Assembly: GCF_900116445.1 (NCBI RefSeq)
Contig: NZ_FPBH01000035.1
Coordinates: forward strand, 30,912-94,911
Direction of reading: 5' to 3'
DNA: 64,000 bases
Source of the DNA: Paraburkholderia aspalathi
Lineage (GTDB): Bacteria; Pseudomonadota; Gammaproteobacteria; Burkholderiales; Burkholderiaceae
Below the pieces are notes generated by a model that was not told where the DNA came from, made no database searches, and saw only the letters and a program-made list of their open reading frames with translations. The translations under genes were made by a program, and so were the position numbers. Positions 24,848 through 33,085 of this stretch are shown one piece after another. Numbering within the stretch: position 1 is the first letter of the stretch; each line of letters begins with the position of its first letter.

Positions 24848-25345
24848 ATGAAAAAAGCACTCGTAATGCTGGCCACCGCAGTCGCCATGAGCGGCGCATT
24901 CGCACAAACTTCCGCACCGGCCTCGGCACCGACGGGCACCCCGGCTTCGGCGCCGGCCGCCAAAGCAGGCCACGAGCGCAATGTCGAAGACCGCATCGCC
25001 TATCTGCACACGCAGTTGAAGATCACGCCGGCGCAGGAATCGCAATGGAACGCGTTCGCCGATGTCATGCGCGGCAATGGCGAGACGATGGGGCAGTTGT
25101 TCCAGCAGCGCAAGGCCAACACGAATCTGTCGGCGATCGACGACATGAAGCAATACGCCACGATCGCGCAAGCGCATGCGGACGGCATGAAGAAACTGGT
25201 CGATGCGTTCGATCCGCTGTACAGCAGCTTCTCGCCTGAGCAGAAGAAACTTGCCGACGTGACGTTCCATCAGGGCGGTCCTGAAGGCGGCCATCGTCAC
25301 CAGGGCAAGGGCGGCGCCAAGAAGGCACCGGCCGCTGCGGAATGA
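24848..25345 (+). CDS. Spy/CpxP-like LTxxQ periplasmic protein
   Basis: 165 residues with a signal peptide of about 19 residues (MKKALVMLATAVAMSGAFA). A Pro/Ala linker follows, then the helical domain with ITPAQ at 59-63 and FSPEQ later, the two LTxxQ-type motifs that define Spy/CpxP proteins. In E. coli Spy is an ATP-independent periplasmic chaperone and CpxP a negative regulator of the Cpx envelope stress system. The C-terminus is His/Gly/Lys-rich (GGPEGGHRHQGKGGAK), which could bind metal. AGGAG precedes the ATG. It is divergent from the LysR gene. Confidence 0.8.
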   Translation: MKKALVMLATAVAMSGAFAQTSAPASAPTGTPASAPAAKAGHERNVEDRIAYLHTQLKITPAQESQWNAFADVMRGNGETMGQLFQQRKANTNLSAIDDMKQYATIAQAHADGMKKLVDAFDPLYSSFSPEQKKLADVTFHQGGPEGGHRHQGKGGAKKAPAAAE

Positions 25346-25542
25346 TGCGACTCTGAAGCCGTAAGAAATTAGTTACATTACACGGTTGATGGCGCGCGGC
25401 GCGGGTTTCCGCGCTGCGCGCAGTTCTATTGCCCTTGGCAAAAGAACCCGATCTTCAAATGCATCTGGCATGATTGCGAGTATGCAGCGTCGGGACGCAA
25501 GGTCCTGGCCAGGCTGTTCATCTCTCCACATCCACTCGCTTC

Positions 25543-25980
25543 ATGACCGAACTCAAAAATCTCGATCTGAGTCAAGATGACGACACCCAGCGCGTCGTCA
25601 AAAACGAAACCGTGCGCGTTGAATTTGCTGCTGCCGAAGGCGAACTGATGAGCCTGGAAGGCCCGAACCGCTATGCCCGCGGCGACGCGCTGATCACCGG
25701 GTCGACCGGCGACCGCTGGGTCGTCTCGCGTGAACGTTTCGATGCCAAATACCTGCCGGAAGACGCCGCGCTCGCTCACGGCGAAGCGGGCGCATACCGT
25801 AACCGTCCCGCTGTCGTGCTGGCCAAGCAGATGAATGAAGCGTTTTCACTGGCACGTTCAGCGAGTGGCGGCGACGTGCTGCACGGCGCGGCCGGCGACT
25901 GGATCATGCAGTACGCCCCCGGCGACTACGGTGTGGTGCAGGCCGCACGCTTCGCGAAGGTTTATCGGCTCGCGGACTGA
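25543..25980 (+). CDS. PGDYG-motif protein of unknown function
   Basis: 145 residues without export or membrane signals. PGDYG lies at 126-130 near the C-terminus, with RYARGDALITGSTGDRW at about 43-59, a pattern I associate with short PGDYG-domain proteins that occur in Burkholderia and relatives. The start at 25543 (MTELKNLDLS) is preferred although no strong ribosome-binding site is visible; an in-frame ATG at 25474 would add 23 residues. Function is unknown. Confidence 0.65.
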   Translation: MTELKNLDLSQDDDTQRVVKNETVRVEFAAAEGELMSLEGPNRYARGDALITGSTGDRWVVSRERFDAKYLPEDAALAHGEAGAYRNRPAVVLAKQMNEAFSLARSASGGDVLHGAAGDWIMQYAPGDYGVVQAARFAKVYRLAD

Positions 25981-26076
25981 GTCACAGCCTATGATTCACT
26001 GCCGCTGAATCGTGGCCGGCTGGGCGCGAAAAGGCCGCCTTCTACCCAATGGCCCGGCTGTCTCGAGCCAATCGCT

Positions 26077-26445
26077 TCAGGCAAACTCGTCGCCGAGATC
26101 CACCGTCACATCGCGCGGCACCGCGTCGCCGTTCGCGTACTGTTCTTCAAGCGAGCCAATACTCGCTTCGACATATGCCCGTAACACGGCGAAACTCCGG
26201 CCTCGCAGCCGCGCCGGCAAGGCACGATAACGCGCCAACGCCGTCGGCGCGATCAGCACGGTCATCACAATCCGGCGCGCGGTCGAACCGAAACGCATGG
26301 CAACCCAGTGAATCGCCAGCGTCGGCGTGCCGTCTTCGCCCGCACGCTGGATGAACTGCGTCTGCTCGGGAAACAGATCGCTGATAACGCGCGCCAATTC
26401 CTCGAACTCGGGATTCGCGCAGTCGTATTGGTAAGCTTCTTCCAT
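26077..26445 (-). CDS. Small conserved hypothetical protein
   Basis: 122 residues, soluble, starting MEEAYQYDCANPEFEELARV and ending in an acidic tail. It resembles the short DUF3022 proteins I know from Burkholderia, but I am not certain of that. The translation looks like a real protein (balanced composition, alternating hydrophobic pattern in FLAIHWVAMRF-like strands), and nothing overlaps it. Function is unknown. It is followed at some distance upstream by the YhfC-type gene on the same strand. Confidence 0.6.
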   Translation of the reverse strand: MEEAYQYDCANPEFEELARVISDLFPEQTQFIQRAGEDGTPTLAIHWVAMRFGSTARRIVMTVLIAPTALARYRALPARLRGRSFAVLRAYVEASIGSLEEQYANGDAVPRDVTVDLGDEFA

Positions 26446-26545
26446 GAAGTGTGCCGAAAGGATGAGCCTGAACTGCGTACCGCAAGGGTACGCCGAAAGT
26501 TAGAGAATCACGGATGGCCGGTGTAACAGGCGGTTCACAAACGAC

Positions 26546-27349
26546 TCACGCGGCAAGCGTCGGGCGACGGAACGCTCTGAACAACAAGCCCGCGACGATC
26601 ACCGCCCCCACCGCATACACGCCGTCCACGGCAGCGAGCGGCACGAGCTGCGCCTGGAACAACGCAGCCGGCACGTCGACCAGCGCGTGCAACACAATCG
26701 CGAGCGGCAGGATGCCGCGCCAGCCAGCCCGCAACCCACGCCACATCAGCAGCGACAAGCCGATCTGGAACACCAGCGCGGCCACACGTTCGAGCGCGAA
26801 AATGCCGGCCGTCTGCGGCGTCAGGCTGGCGAGAATCAGGTGGATGCGCATCACCGAGTCGGTCGGCAGATTGCTCAGATAGCCGTCCAGCTCGCCGCGG
26901 TTTTCGAAGATGGCGAACAGGATCCATTGAATCTGCACCAGCACGCCGACCAGCCACGCTTCAGCGCCGCCGTGGCCGAGGCCATAGGTCAGCGCCGTAC
27001 CGTCACCGGTGCCCGCAGCGGACTTCGCTGCCGCGCGCTTGAGCAGCAGCCGCATCCCGATGAACCGCCCCACTTCCTCGCAGATACCCGCCGCCAGCGC
27101 GCCATACACCACGAAGGCCACCGGATTGGACAGGAAGGTGGCGGTCGCTTCGTTCCGATGCAGCACGTAGTCGTTCAGCGCGCGCTCGATCACCATCGCG
27201 AACAGCGCGAACACGGCGATGCCGGTGATCGCGTCGCGGGGGTTCAGCGCGAGCGGCCGACGCAAACGGCGGTAGATCAGGAACGGTAAAGCGGCGATGA
27301 ACAGCGTCGCGACGGCGAGGCTCGAGAGGGTAAGCGGTGCAACAACCAT
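26546..27349 (-). CDS. YhfC family intramembrane protease-like protein
   Basis: A 267-residue multi-pass membrane protein of the YhfC type, related to glutamic-type intramembrane (CPBP/Rce1-like) proteases. EEVGR at 91-95 in the third hydrophobic region, GHGGAEA at about 124-130 and HALVDVPAA near 221 are the conserved catalytic-type positions. Seven or so transmembrane segments are expected. The substrate is unknown. ATG at 27349. It lies immediately downstream, on the same strand, of ptxS but separated by 82 bases, so it may have its own promoter. Confidence 0.75.
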   Translation of the reverse strand: MVVAPLTLSSLAVATLFIAALPFLIYRRLRRPLALNPRDAITGIAVFALFAMVIERALNDYVLHRNEATATFLSNPVAFVVYGALAAGICEEVGRFIGMRLLLKRAAAKSAAGTGDGTALTYGLGHGGAEAWLVGVLVQIQWILFAIFENRGELDGYLSNLPTDSVMRIHLILASLTPQTAGIFALERVAALVFQIGLSLLMWRGLRAGWRGILPLAIVLHALVDVPAALFQAQLVPLAAVDGVYAVGAVIVAGLLFRAFRRPTLAA

Positions 27350-27431
27350 GGGTTTCCTTGCGATGACCGGCGCGCACCCGCTGCGCGCCGCAGCCCGAAT
27401 GATCGCAGATCAGCGCGAAGTCAGCGCAAAG

Positions 27432-28541
27432 TCAGCGCAAAGTTGAGGCGCGGACGATCAATTCGCCTGGCAGGAGGCAGTCGCGCGCGGTGGCCTGAAC
27501 CCCTTCGATGCGCTCGTGGAGGAACTCGACCGCGCGATAGCCGATCTCGTAGGTCGGCTGGCGGATCGCGGTGATACCCGTCAATTCGGCCCATTCGGGA
27601 TCGTCGATCGACAGCAGCGCGACGCGCGCCTGCCAATCCGCGCCGTAGCGCGCTTTCAAATGGAGAGCGAGGCACAGCGCGACGGGCGCGTTGGCCGCGA
27701 ACAAGGCGATGCGGCTGGCTTTGCCACCGGTGCGAACTGTGACGCTGCTTGTCGCGTTACCTGTCACGCTGGCCACGGCATCGCCAAGGCCGCCATCCGC
27801 GTCAATTGCGCGGTCCAGTTCGGCAAGAGCGCGCTCGACGGCTGCCGGCTCCGCAAGATTCAGCACCAGCGTATGCCCACGCGCGCCGCCCACGCCGCTC
27901 ATCACCTCGCGAAACGCCGCCTCGCGCAGTTGCCGCGAACTGACTTGCTCGAAGGGCTGCACGACAAACCAGATATCGTCGAACCCATTGTCGAGCAGAT
28001 GCCGCGTGCCGAGCTCGGCGGCCGCCCGGTTGTCCAACCCGACCATGTCGGCGACGAGCCCATCCACCGAACGGTCGACCAGCACCGCCGGAATCCCGCC
28101 GCCGCCCACCGGCCGCAGGGTTTCCTCACGCACGCCAAGCGCGTTGACGATCACGCCTTCCACGCGATACGTGGTCAGCAGTTGCAGATAGCGCCGCTCC
28201 ATTTCGACTTCGTTGGCCGCGTGGCAGATCAGCGGCATCAACCCGAGCGCATGACAAGCGGCTTCCACGCCTTGCAGCACTTCGACGGAATACGGGTTGG
28301 TCAGGTCGGCGAGCAGCATGCCGATCAGGCGATTGCGGCCACGCTTGAGGCCGCGCGCCATCTGGTTCGGCTGATAGTTGAGACGCTCGATAGCCGCCTC
28401 GATGCGCGAGCGCAATTCCGGCGACAGCACGCTCATCTCGCCATTCAGATAGCGCGAGATGCTGGTCTTGCCCGTGCCGGCTTCGCGCGCGACGTCCGTA
28501 ATCGTCGCGCGGCGCGGGGCGGCAAGCGGCGTCGTGCTCAT
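27432..28541 (-). CDS. ptxS: LacI family regulator of 2-ketogluconate use (PtxS-like)
   Basis: A 369-residue LacI-type repressor. The helix-turn-helix and hinge occupy about residues 10-65 (RATITDVAREAGTGKTSISR, NYQPNQMARGLKRGRNRLIG); the effector domain starts MLLADLTNPYSVEVLQGVEA. The kguE-kguK-kguT-kguD gene order upstream and the 4-base overlap with kguD identify it as PtxS, which in Pseudomonas represses this operon until 2-ketogluconate binds. The palindrome at 32971-32988 before kguE is its likely operator. An Ala/Gly/Ser-rich insertion around 240-270 distinguishes it from the Pseudomonas form as I remember it. Confidence 0.88.
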   Translation of the reverse strand: MSTTPLAAPRRATITDVAREAGTGKTSISRYLNGEMSVLSPELRSRIEAAIERLNYQPNQMARGLKRGRNRLIGMLLADLTNPYSVEVLQGVEAACHALGLMPLICHAANEVEMERRYLQLLTTYRVEGVIVNALGVREETLRPVGGGGIPAVLVDRSVDGLVADMVGLDNRAAAELGTRHLLDNGFDDIWFVVQPFEQVSSRQLREAAFREVMSGVGGARGHTLVLNLAEPAAVERALAELDRAIDADGGLGDAVASVTGNATSSVTVRTGGKASRIALFAANAPVALCLALHLKARYGADWQARVALLSIDDPEWAELTGITAIRQPTYEIGYRAVEFLHERIEGVQATARDCLLPGELIVRASTLR

Positions 28542-29503
28542 TTCTTCAGCACTTCACGGTTGACGATATTAGTCGCGAGCGTACCGTCAAGCGCGGCAAC
28601 GAGGTTTTCCGCTGCGTTAAGCGCCATCGCATGGCGGGTCTCGTGCGTCGCCGAGCCGATGTGCGGCAACGCGACCACGTTGGCCATTTTCAGCAGCGGC
28701 GAATCGGCCGGCAGCGGCTCGGTCTCGAACACGTCCAGACCCGCACCGTGAATCGTGCCGTTTTGCAGAGCTTCGATCAGCGCCTGTTCATCGACCGTGG
28801 CGCCGCGCGATGCGTTGATCAGAATCGCGCTCTTCTTCATCGACTTGAATTCGGCCGCGCCGATCATGTGCTTCGTCTCGGGCGTGAGCGGCACTTGCAG
28901 GCAGACGAAGTCAGCGGTGGCGAGCAACTCCGCCAACTCGACGCGGCGCGCGCCGTATGCCTGTTCCGCCTGCGCGTTCGCACTGCGATTCGTGTACAGC
29001 ACCTTCATGTTGAAACCGAGCGCCGCGCGCCGCGCAACCGCGCCGCCGATCCGGCCCAGCCCGACGATGCCGAGCGTCTTGCCCTGCACGTCGACACCGA
29101 AATGTGCAGGTCCGATGCTGTGCTTCCACTCGCCCGCCTTCACCCAATCCGCGAGTTCGACCACGCGCCGCGCCGACGCGAGGATCAGCGAGAACACCGT
29201 ATCCGCCGTGGACTCGGTCAACACGTCCGGCGTGTGCGCGAGCACGATGCCGCGGCGCGTGAGGTCGGCAACATCGAACTGATCGAAACCCACCGAGATG
29301 GTCGACAAGGCCTTCAGCCTGCTTGCGCCTTCGAGCATCGCCGGCGTGATTTTCACGCTCGAACCAATGCCACCGTCCGCGTCCTTCAAGGCGGCGACGA
29401 ACGTGTCGTGCTGTGCAGGATCGACCTGCACGACTTTCGCATGCTGCTGCAGATAGGCGAGCACATCCTCAGGCAGCGATTTCCAGGCAACGATCTTCTT
29501 CAT
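28538..29503 (-). CDS. kguD: 2-keto-6-phosphogluconate reductase (D-2-hydroxyacid dehydrogenase)
   Basis: A 321-residue NAD(P)H-dependent D-2-hydroxyacid dehydrogenase. The nucleotide-binding GIVGLGRIGGAVARR, the NASRGATVDE block with the catalytic Arg, and ALPHIGSATHETR with the catalytic His are all present. In this operon it should reduce 2-keto-6-phosphogluconate to 6-phosphogluconate, which enters the Entner-Doudoroff pathway. The stop overlaps the ptxS start by 4 bases and the start lies 4 bases after the kguT stop, so expression is tightly coupled. Sequence alone would also allow glyoxylate/hydroxypyruvate reductase activity. Confidence 0.9.
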   Translation of the reverse strand: MKKIVAWKSLPEDVLAYLQQHAKVVQVDPAQHDTFVAALKDADGGIGSSVKITPAMLEGASRLKALSTISVGFDQFDVADLTRRGIVLAHTPDVLTESTADTVFSLILASARRVVELADWVKAGEWKHSIGPAHFGVDVQGKTLGIVGLGRIGGAVARRAALGFNMKVLYTNRSANAQAEQAYGARRVELAELLATADFVCLQVPLTPETKHMIGAAEFKSMKKSAILINASRGATVDEQALIEALQNGTIHGAGLDVFETEPLPADSPLLKMANVVALPHIGSATHETRHAMALNAAENLVAALDGTLATNIVNREVLKK

Positions 29504-29507
29504 CAGC

Positions 29508-30803
29508 TTATTTTCCTTGCAACGGTGTAGCGAGCGTGGCGCCCTTGCTCTGCGGCTGTGCTTGTGCCTGCGGTTTGACGATCAACGTCAGAATCACCGC
29601 GGCGATCAGGGCGACGCTCATGAACGCATAGGATGCCGCAGGCGTTCCGGTCGCGCCGTTCAGATAGCCGACCACGTACGAACCGACGAACGAACCGAGC
29701 GCGCCCATGCTATTGATCAGCGCCATCGCGCCGCCCGCGACGTTCTTCGGCAGCAGCTCCGGCACGATCGCGAAGAACGGTCCATACGGCGCATACATCG
29801 CGCCACCGGCAATCACCAGCAACGCGTACGACAGCCAGAAGTGCGTGGAGCCGAGCGCGTACGACGCGGCGAACGCGATCGCGCCAACCAGCAGGAACGG
29901 CCACACGAACACTTTACGGCGGTTGAGTTTATCCGATGCCCACGAAGCCGCAAGCATGGCGATCGTTGCGGCCAGATACGGCAGCGCCGAAAGCCAGCCG
30001 GTTTCGACCATGCCGAGCGTCGAACCGTTCTTCAGGATCGACGGCAGCCACAACACAAAACCATACACGCCGATGCTCCAGCAGAAATATTGCGCGCACA
30101 GCTTGATCACGGCGGGCGTGCGGAACGCTTCGCTGTAATTGCGCATCGGTTTGATAGCGGCCTGTTCGGCGCGCAAGGTTTCGGCGAGATCGTCCTTCTG
30201 CTGCTGCGTGAGCCACGATACCTGCTGCGGCTTGTCCTGCACGATGAACCACCAGCACACCGCCCAGAGAATCGCCGGCGCGCCTTCGGCGATGAACATG
30301 TGACGCCAGCCGAACGAATGCACCAGATAGCCGGAGACCACCGACATCCACAGCACCGTCACCGGATTGCCGAGAATCAGGAAGGTGTTGGCGCGGGAGC
30401 GCTCGCTCTTCGTGAACCAGTTGCTGATGAAAATCAGCATCGCCGGCATCACCGCGGCCTCGACCACGCCGAGCACGAAGCGGATCACCATCAGCGAGGG
30501 GATATTGCTGACCATGCCGGTCAGCGCCGCGCACCCGCCCCACAGGATCAGGCTCCAGAACACGAGCTTTTTCACGCTGCGGCGTTCCGCGTAAATCGCG
30601 CCGGGAATCTGGAAGAAGAAATAACCGAGGAAGAACAACGCGCCGATCAGCGACGACAAGCCCTTACTGATGCCGAGATCCTGATTGATGCCGGCGGCCG
30701 ACGCGAAACCGAAGTTCGCGCGGTCGAGGTAAGCGAGGCTGTACGTGATGAATACGATCGGCATGATCGTCCACCAACGGCGAATCGCAAGCGATGAAGT
30801 CAT
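29508..30803 (-). CDS. kguT: 2-ketogluconate transporter (MFS, anion:cation symporter family)
   Basis: A 431-residue major facilitator with about twelve membrane segments. IVFITYSLAYLDRANFGFAS at the first helix, the loop between helices 2 and 3, and RFVLGVVEAAVMPAMLIFIS are typical of the anion:cation symporter family, which carries sugar acids with protons. Its place in the kgu operon indicates 2-ketogluconate. AAGGAG stands 6 bases before the ATG at 30803. Just upstream of that ribosome-binding site lies a tandem array of the 34-nt hairpin repeat (30820-30909). Confidence 0.9.
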   Translation of the reverse strand: MTSSLAIRRWWTIMPIVFITYSLAYLDRANFGFASAAGINQDLGISKGLSSLIGALFFLGYFFFQIPGAIYAERRSVKKLVFWSLILWGGCAALTGMVSNIPSLMVIRFVLGVVEAAVMPAMLIFISNWFTKSERSRANTFLILGNPVTVLWMSVVSGYLVHSFGWRHMFIAEGAPAILWAVCWWFIVQDKPQQVSWLTQQQKDDLAETLRAEQAAIKPMRNYSEAFRTPAVIKLCAQYFCWSIGVYGFVLWLPSILKNGSTLGMVETGWLSALPYLAATIAMLAASWASDKLNRRKVFVWPFLLVGAIAFAASYALGSTHFWLSYALLVIAGGAMYAPYGPFFAIVPELLPKNVAGGAMALINSMGALGSFVGSYVVGYLNGATGTPAASYAFMSVALIAAVILTLIVKPQAQAQPQSKGATLATPLQGK

Positions 30804-30819
30804 GGAAGTCTCCTTTGTC

Positions 30820-30909
30820 GACCAGAGTTAGCGTTTTAGCTGTCGACCAGAGTTAGCGCTTTAGCGCTTACTCTGGTCCCATGCAAAGCACTTACTCCGG
30901 TCCCATGCA
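30820..30909 (-). repeat. 34-nt hairpin repeat element, one full and two partial tandem copies
   Basis: A full copy spans 30845-30878 (GACCAGAGTTAGCGCT and AGCGCTTACTCTGGTC arms, 2-base centre). A left-truncated partner occupies 30820-30840 and a right fragment, GCACTTACTCCGGTCCCATG onward, occupies 30888-30909. The A-T pair in the stem replaces the G-C pair of the copy at 9968-10001. The array ends 4 bases from the ribosome-binding site of kguT. Confidence 0.75.
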
Positions 30910-31034
30910 AGAAAGTTGCTAACGGCTTCCCGAAGCAATGATGGACGGTCATGGGGCGCTGTTCGGGCGCTCTTGCTGTTATCGAGCCAGCTAGTGCTGA
31001 ACGATTGAACGCTCGTTATGCGAGGCTCAAACGC

Positions 31035-32018
31035 TCAAGCCGCGGTTGCAATGTGCGGCACGTCGGCGCGTTCGAGCGCGTCGAGTTCGGCGCGGCTCGG
31101 CAGGCCTTCCGAATCGCCGATCACCTGAATCGCCAGGGCGCCGATACGGTTGCCGCGTGCGACCGCTTGCGGCAGTGTCTTACCTTCGAGCAATGCACTG
31201 ACCACGCCGACGGCGAAACCGTCGCCCGCACCCACCGTATCCACTACGTTCACGACCGGCTGCCCGGCGATCACGGCGGCATCGTCGGCGGTGCGGAAGT
31301 ACGCGCCTTCTGCGCCGAGCTTGATAATCACGCCACGCGCGCCTCGGTCCAGATAAAACCTGGCGATGTCGTCCGGCTTCGTGTAACCCGTCAGAATCTC
31401 GCCTTCGCCGATACCGGGCAGCACCCAGTCAGCCAGTGCGGCGAGCGCATTCAAACCTTCGACCATCGCGGCGCGCGAGGGCCACAGCGTCGGGCGCAGA
31501 TTCGGGTCGAACGAGATCGTCTTGCCTGCGGCACGTATTTCACGCGCCAGATGGAATGCGAGTTCGCACGAGTTGGCTGAGATGGCCGGCGCCACGCCCG
31601 TCAGATGCAAGTGACGCGCGGGCAGCACGTAATCGGCCACATAGTCAGCCAACGACAGATGGCTCGCCGCGGACCCTTTGCGGAAGTATTCGATGGCCGG
31701 ATCGCTACCGTCGTCGTTCTTCGACTTCAGCTGGAAACCGGTCGGGTAGCGCTCGTCGGTGGTCACGCAGCGCTGGTCGATGCCTTCTCTCGTCAGCGTG
31801 TCGCGCACGTACTGGCCGAACGAATCGTTACCGACGCGGCTCATCCAGCCCACCTTGAAACCCAATCGCGACAGGCCGATCGCCACATTCAGATCGGCGC
31901 CCGCGACGCGCTTGGTGAATTGCCCGACACCGGCTAGTGCGCCGGTCTCGGCGGCCACGAACATGGCCATCGCTTCGCCGTAGGTGATGACATCGAGTGC
32001 TGCGTTTTTGTTGCTCAT
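31035..32018 (-). CDS. kguK: 2-ketogluconate kinase (PfkB family)
   Basis: A 327-residue PfkB-type sugar kinase that should phosphorylate 2-ketogluconate at C6. GGADLNVA-like VAGADLNVAIGLSRLG at 38-53 is the first PfkB signature, and DTVGAGDGFAVG at 260-271, with catalytic Asp266, the second. AGGAG lies 6 bases before the chosen ATG at 32018; a frame extending 36 codons upstream is basic and non-homologous. 2-keto-3-deoxygluconokinase is the main alternative by sequence; operon context favours KguK. A 231-base gap holding the hairpin array separates it from kguT. Confidence 0.88.
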   Translation of the reverse strand: MSNKNAALDVITYGEAMAMFVAAETGALAGVGQFTKRVAGADLNVAIGLSRLGFKVGWMSRVGNDSFGQYVRDTLTREGIDQRCVTTDERYPTGFQLKSKNDDGSDPAIEYFRKGSAASHLSLADYVADYVLPARHLHLTGVAPAISANSCELAFHLAREIRAAGKTISFDPNLRPTLWPSRAAMVEGLNALAALADWVLPGIGEGEILTGYTKPDDIARFYLDRGARGVIIKLGAEGAYFRTADDAAVIAGQPVVNVVDTVGAGDGFAVGVVSALLEGKTLPQAVARGNRIGALAIQVIGDSEGLPSRAELDALERADVPHIATAA

Positions 32019-32162
32019 GCTTCGCTCCTGCGTGTTCCTGTTTGCTGCCTGTCTTTTGCTTGCGCTTTTCTGCATGCTTCCGCCCTTGCCGCGTGCACTT
32101 CGCCACACGCGCTTCTTGCCGGGCATTTTTTGGGTACCGCTCTCTCAGGTCCTACGCGCCGC

Positions 32163-32936
32163 TTACGCGGCGGCCAGCCATGCGACGTAGTGCGCCGCGT
32201 CCGCATCGATACGATTCGCATCGAACGGAAATTCAATGCCGCGCGGCACGTGGCGCGGCAGCTTGTCGAGCACCGCGGCGAACTGCGTGTCACCGGCGGT
32301 CGGCGCGGCGGGAAAGCGTCGTGCGCCCTCGCCCACCGTCGTTTTGCAATGGATGTATTCGACGTGCGCAGCCAGCGACCCGGCGGCATCGAGCGGCGCG
32401 ACGTCGCGCCAGGCCCAGTTACCGATGTCGAAGGTCATGCCGAGCAGGCCGGCGTGGCCCTCACGCTCCAACGCTTCGAACAGGCCGGTGAATTGCGCGA
32501 GCGATCCGCCTTCGGCCAGTTGACCGTTTTCGACGACGAGCCGCACGTCCGCGCAGCGCATGTAATCGGCAATCACTGCGGCGTTAGCCTCGGCGCCAAA
32601 CCCGCCGAGTTGCAGCTTCACAAAGCGCGCGCCCAATGCGATCGCTTCTTCAATCGAGACGCGCAGTGCGTCGGCGTCGAGCCAGCCATCCGGCGTGTAC
32701 AGCGACGCGGGCGTCGAGTAGACCGACCAAAGCCCGAGCGCCGCAATTTCCTCGCCGAGCGCGCGTAGCGCCTGCGGCGCGGCGTCTGCTTCGTCGGCGA
32801 AGAGTTCGCGACGCACTTCGAAGCCCATGGCGCCGGCCCGTTTGCTCGCGCCGGCCCACTTCAGATGACCGTGCGTGCGAACCGCATCCATCCCGAATGC
32901 GCTTGCGACGATCACCACGTCCACTACGTCAGTCAT
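32163..32936 (-). CDS. kguE: TIM-barrel sugar epimerase/isomerase-like protein of the kgu operon
   Basis: A 257-residue member of the xylose isomerase-like TIM-barrel family (AP endonuclease 2 fold). The metal-site strands are visible as LVVENGQLAEGG, MTFDIGNWAWRD, VEYIHCKTTV and GIEFPFD near the C-terminus. KguE is the first gene of the 2-ketogluconate operon in Pseudomonas; its exact reaction is not settled. The ATG at 32936 is chosen for its position after the operator; the ribosome-binding site is weak. It is the first gene of the operon here too, with the probable PtxS operator 34 bases upstream. Confidence 0.85.
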   Translation of the reverse strand: MTDVVDVVIVASAFGMDAVRTHGHLKWAGASKRAGAMGFEVRRELFADEADAAPQALRALGEEIAALGLWSVYSTPASLYTPDGWLDADALRVSIEEAIALGARFVKLQLGGFGAEANAAVIADYMRCADVRLVVENGQLAEGGSLAQFTGLFEALEREGHAGLLGMTFDIGNWAWRDVAPLDAAGSLAAHVEYIHCKTTVGEGARRFPAAPTAGDTQFAAVLDKLPRHVPRGIEFPFDANRIDADAAHYVAWLAAA

Positions 32937-32970
32937 GTCGAAATTACTCAAATCTGGCTCATGATCGGCA

Positions 32971-32988
32971 TTTGGAACCGGTTCCAAA
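32971..32988. promoter_or_regulatory. Operator for the kgu operon (probable PtxS site)
   Basis: TTTGGAACCGGTTCCAAA is a perfect 18-base palindrome with the central CCGG core. LacI-family sites have this form, and the Pseudomonas PtxS site as I recall it, TGAAACCGGTTTCA, shares AACCGGTT. It lies 34 bases before the kguE start. Confidence 0.85.
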
Positions 32989-33085
32989 CACGTTTCGAAA
33001 AAAAGCGCCGAGGCGCTTGCGATGCCCGAATAGTGCGCCGGGCGAGGTGTCATGCACCATAGTGGAAATCCCCAGGAAACCTCCA

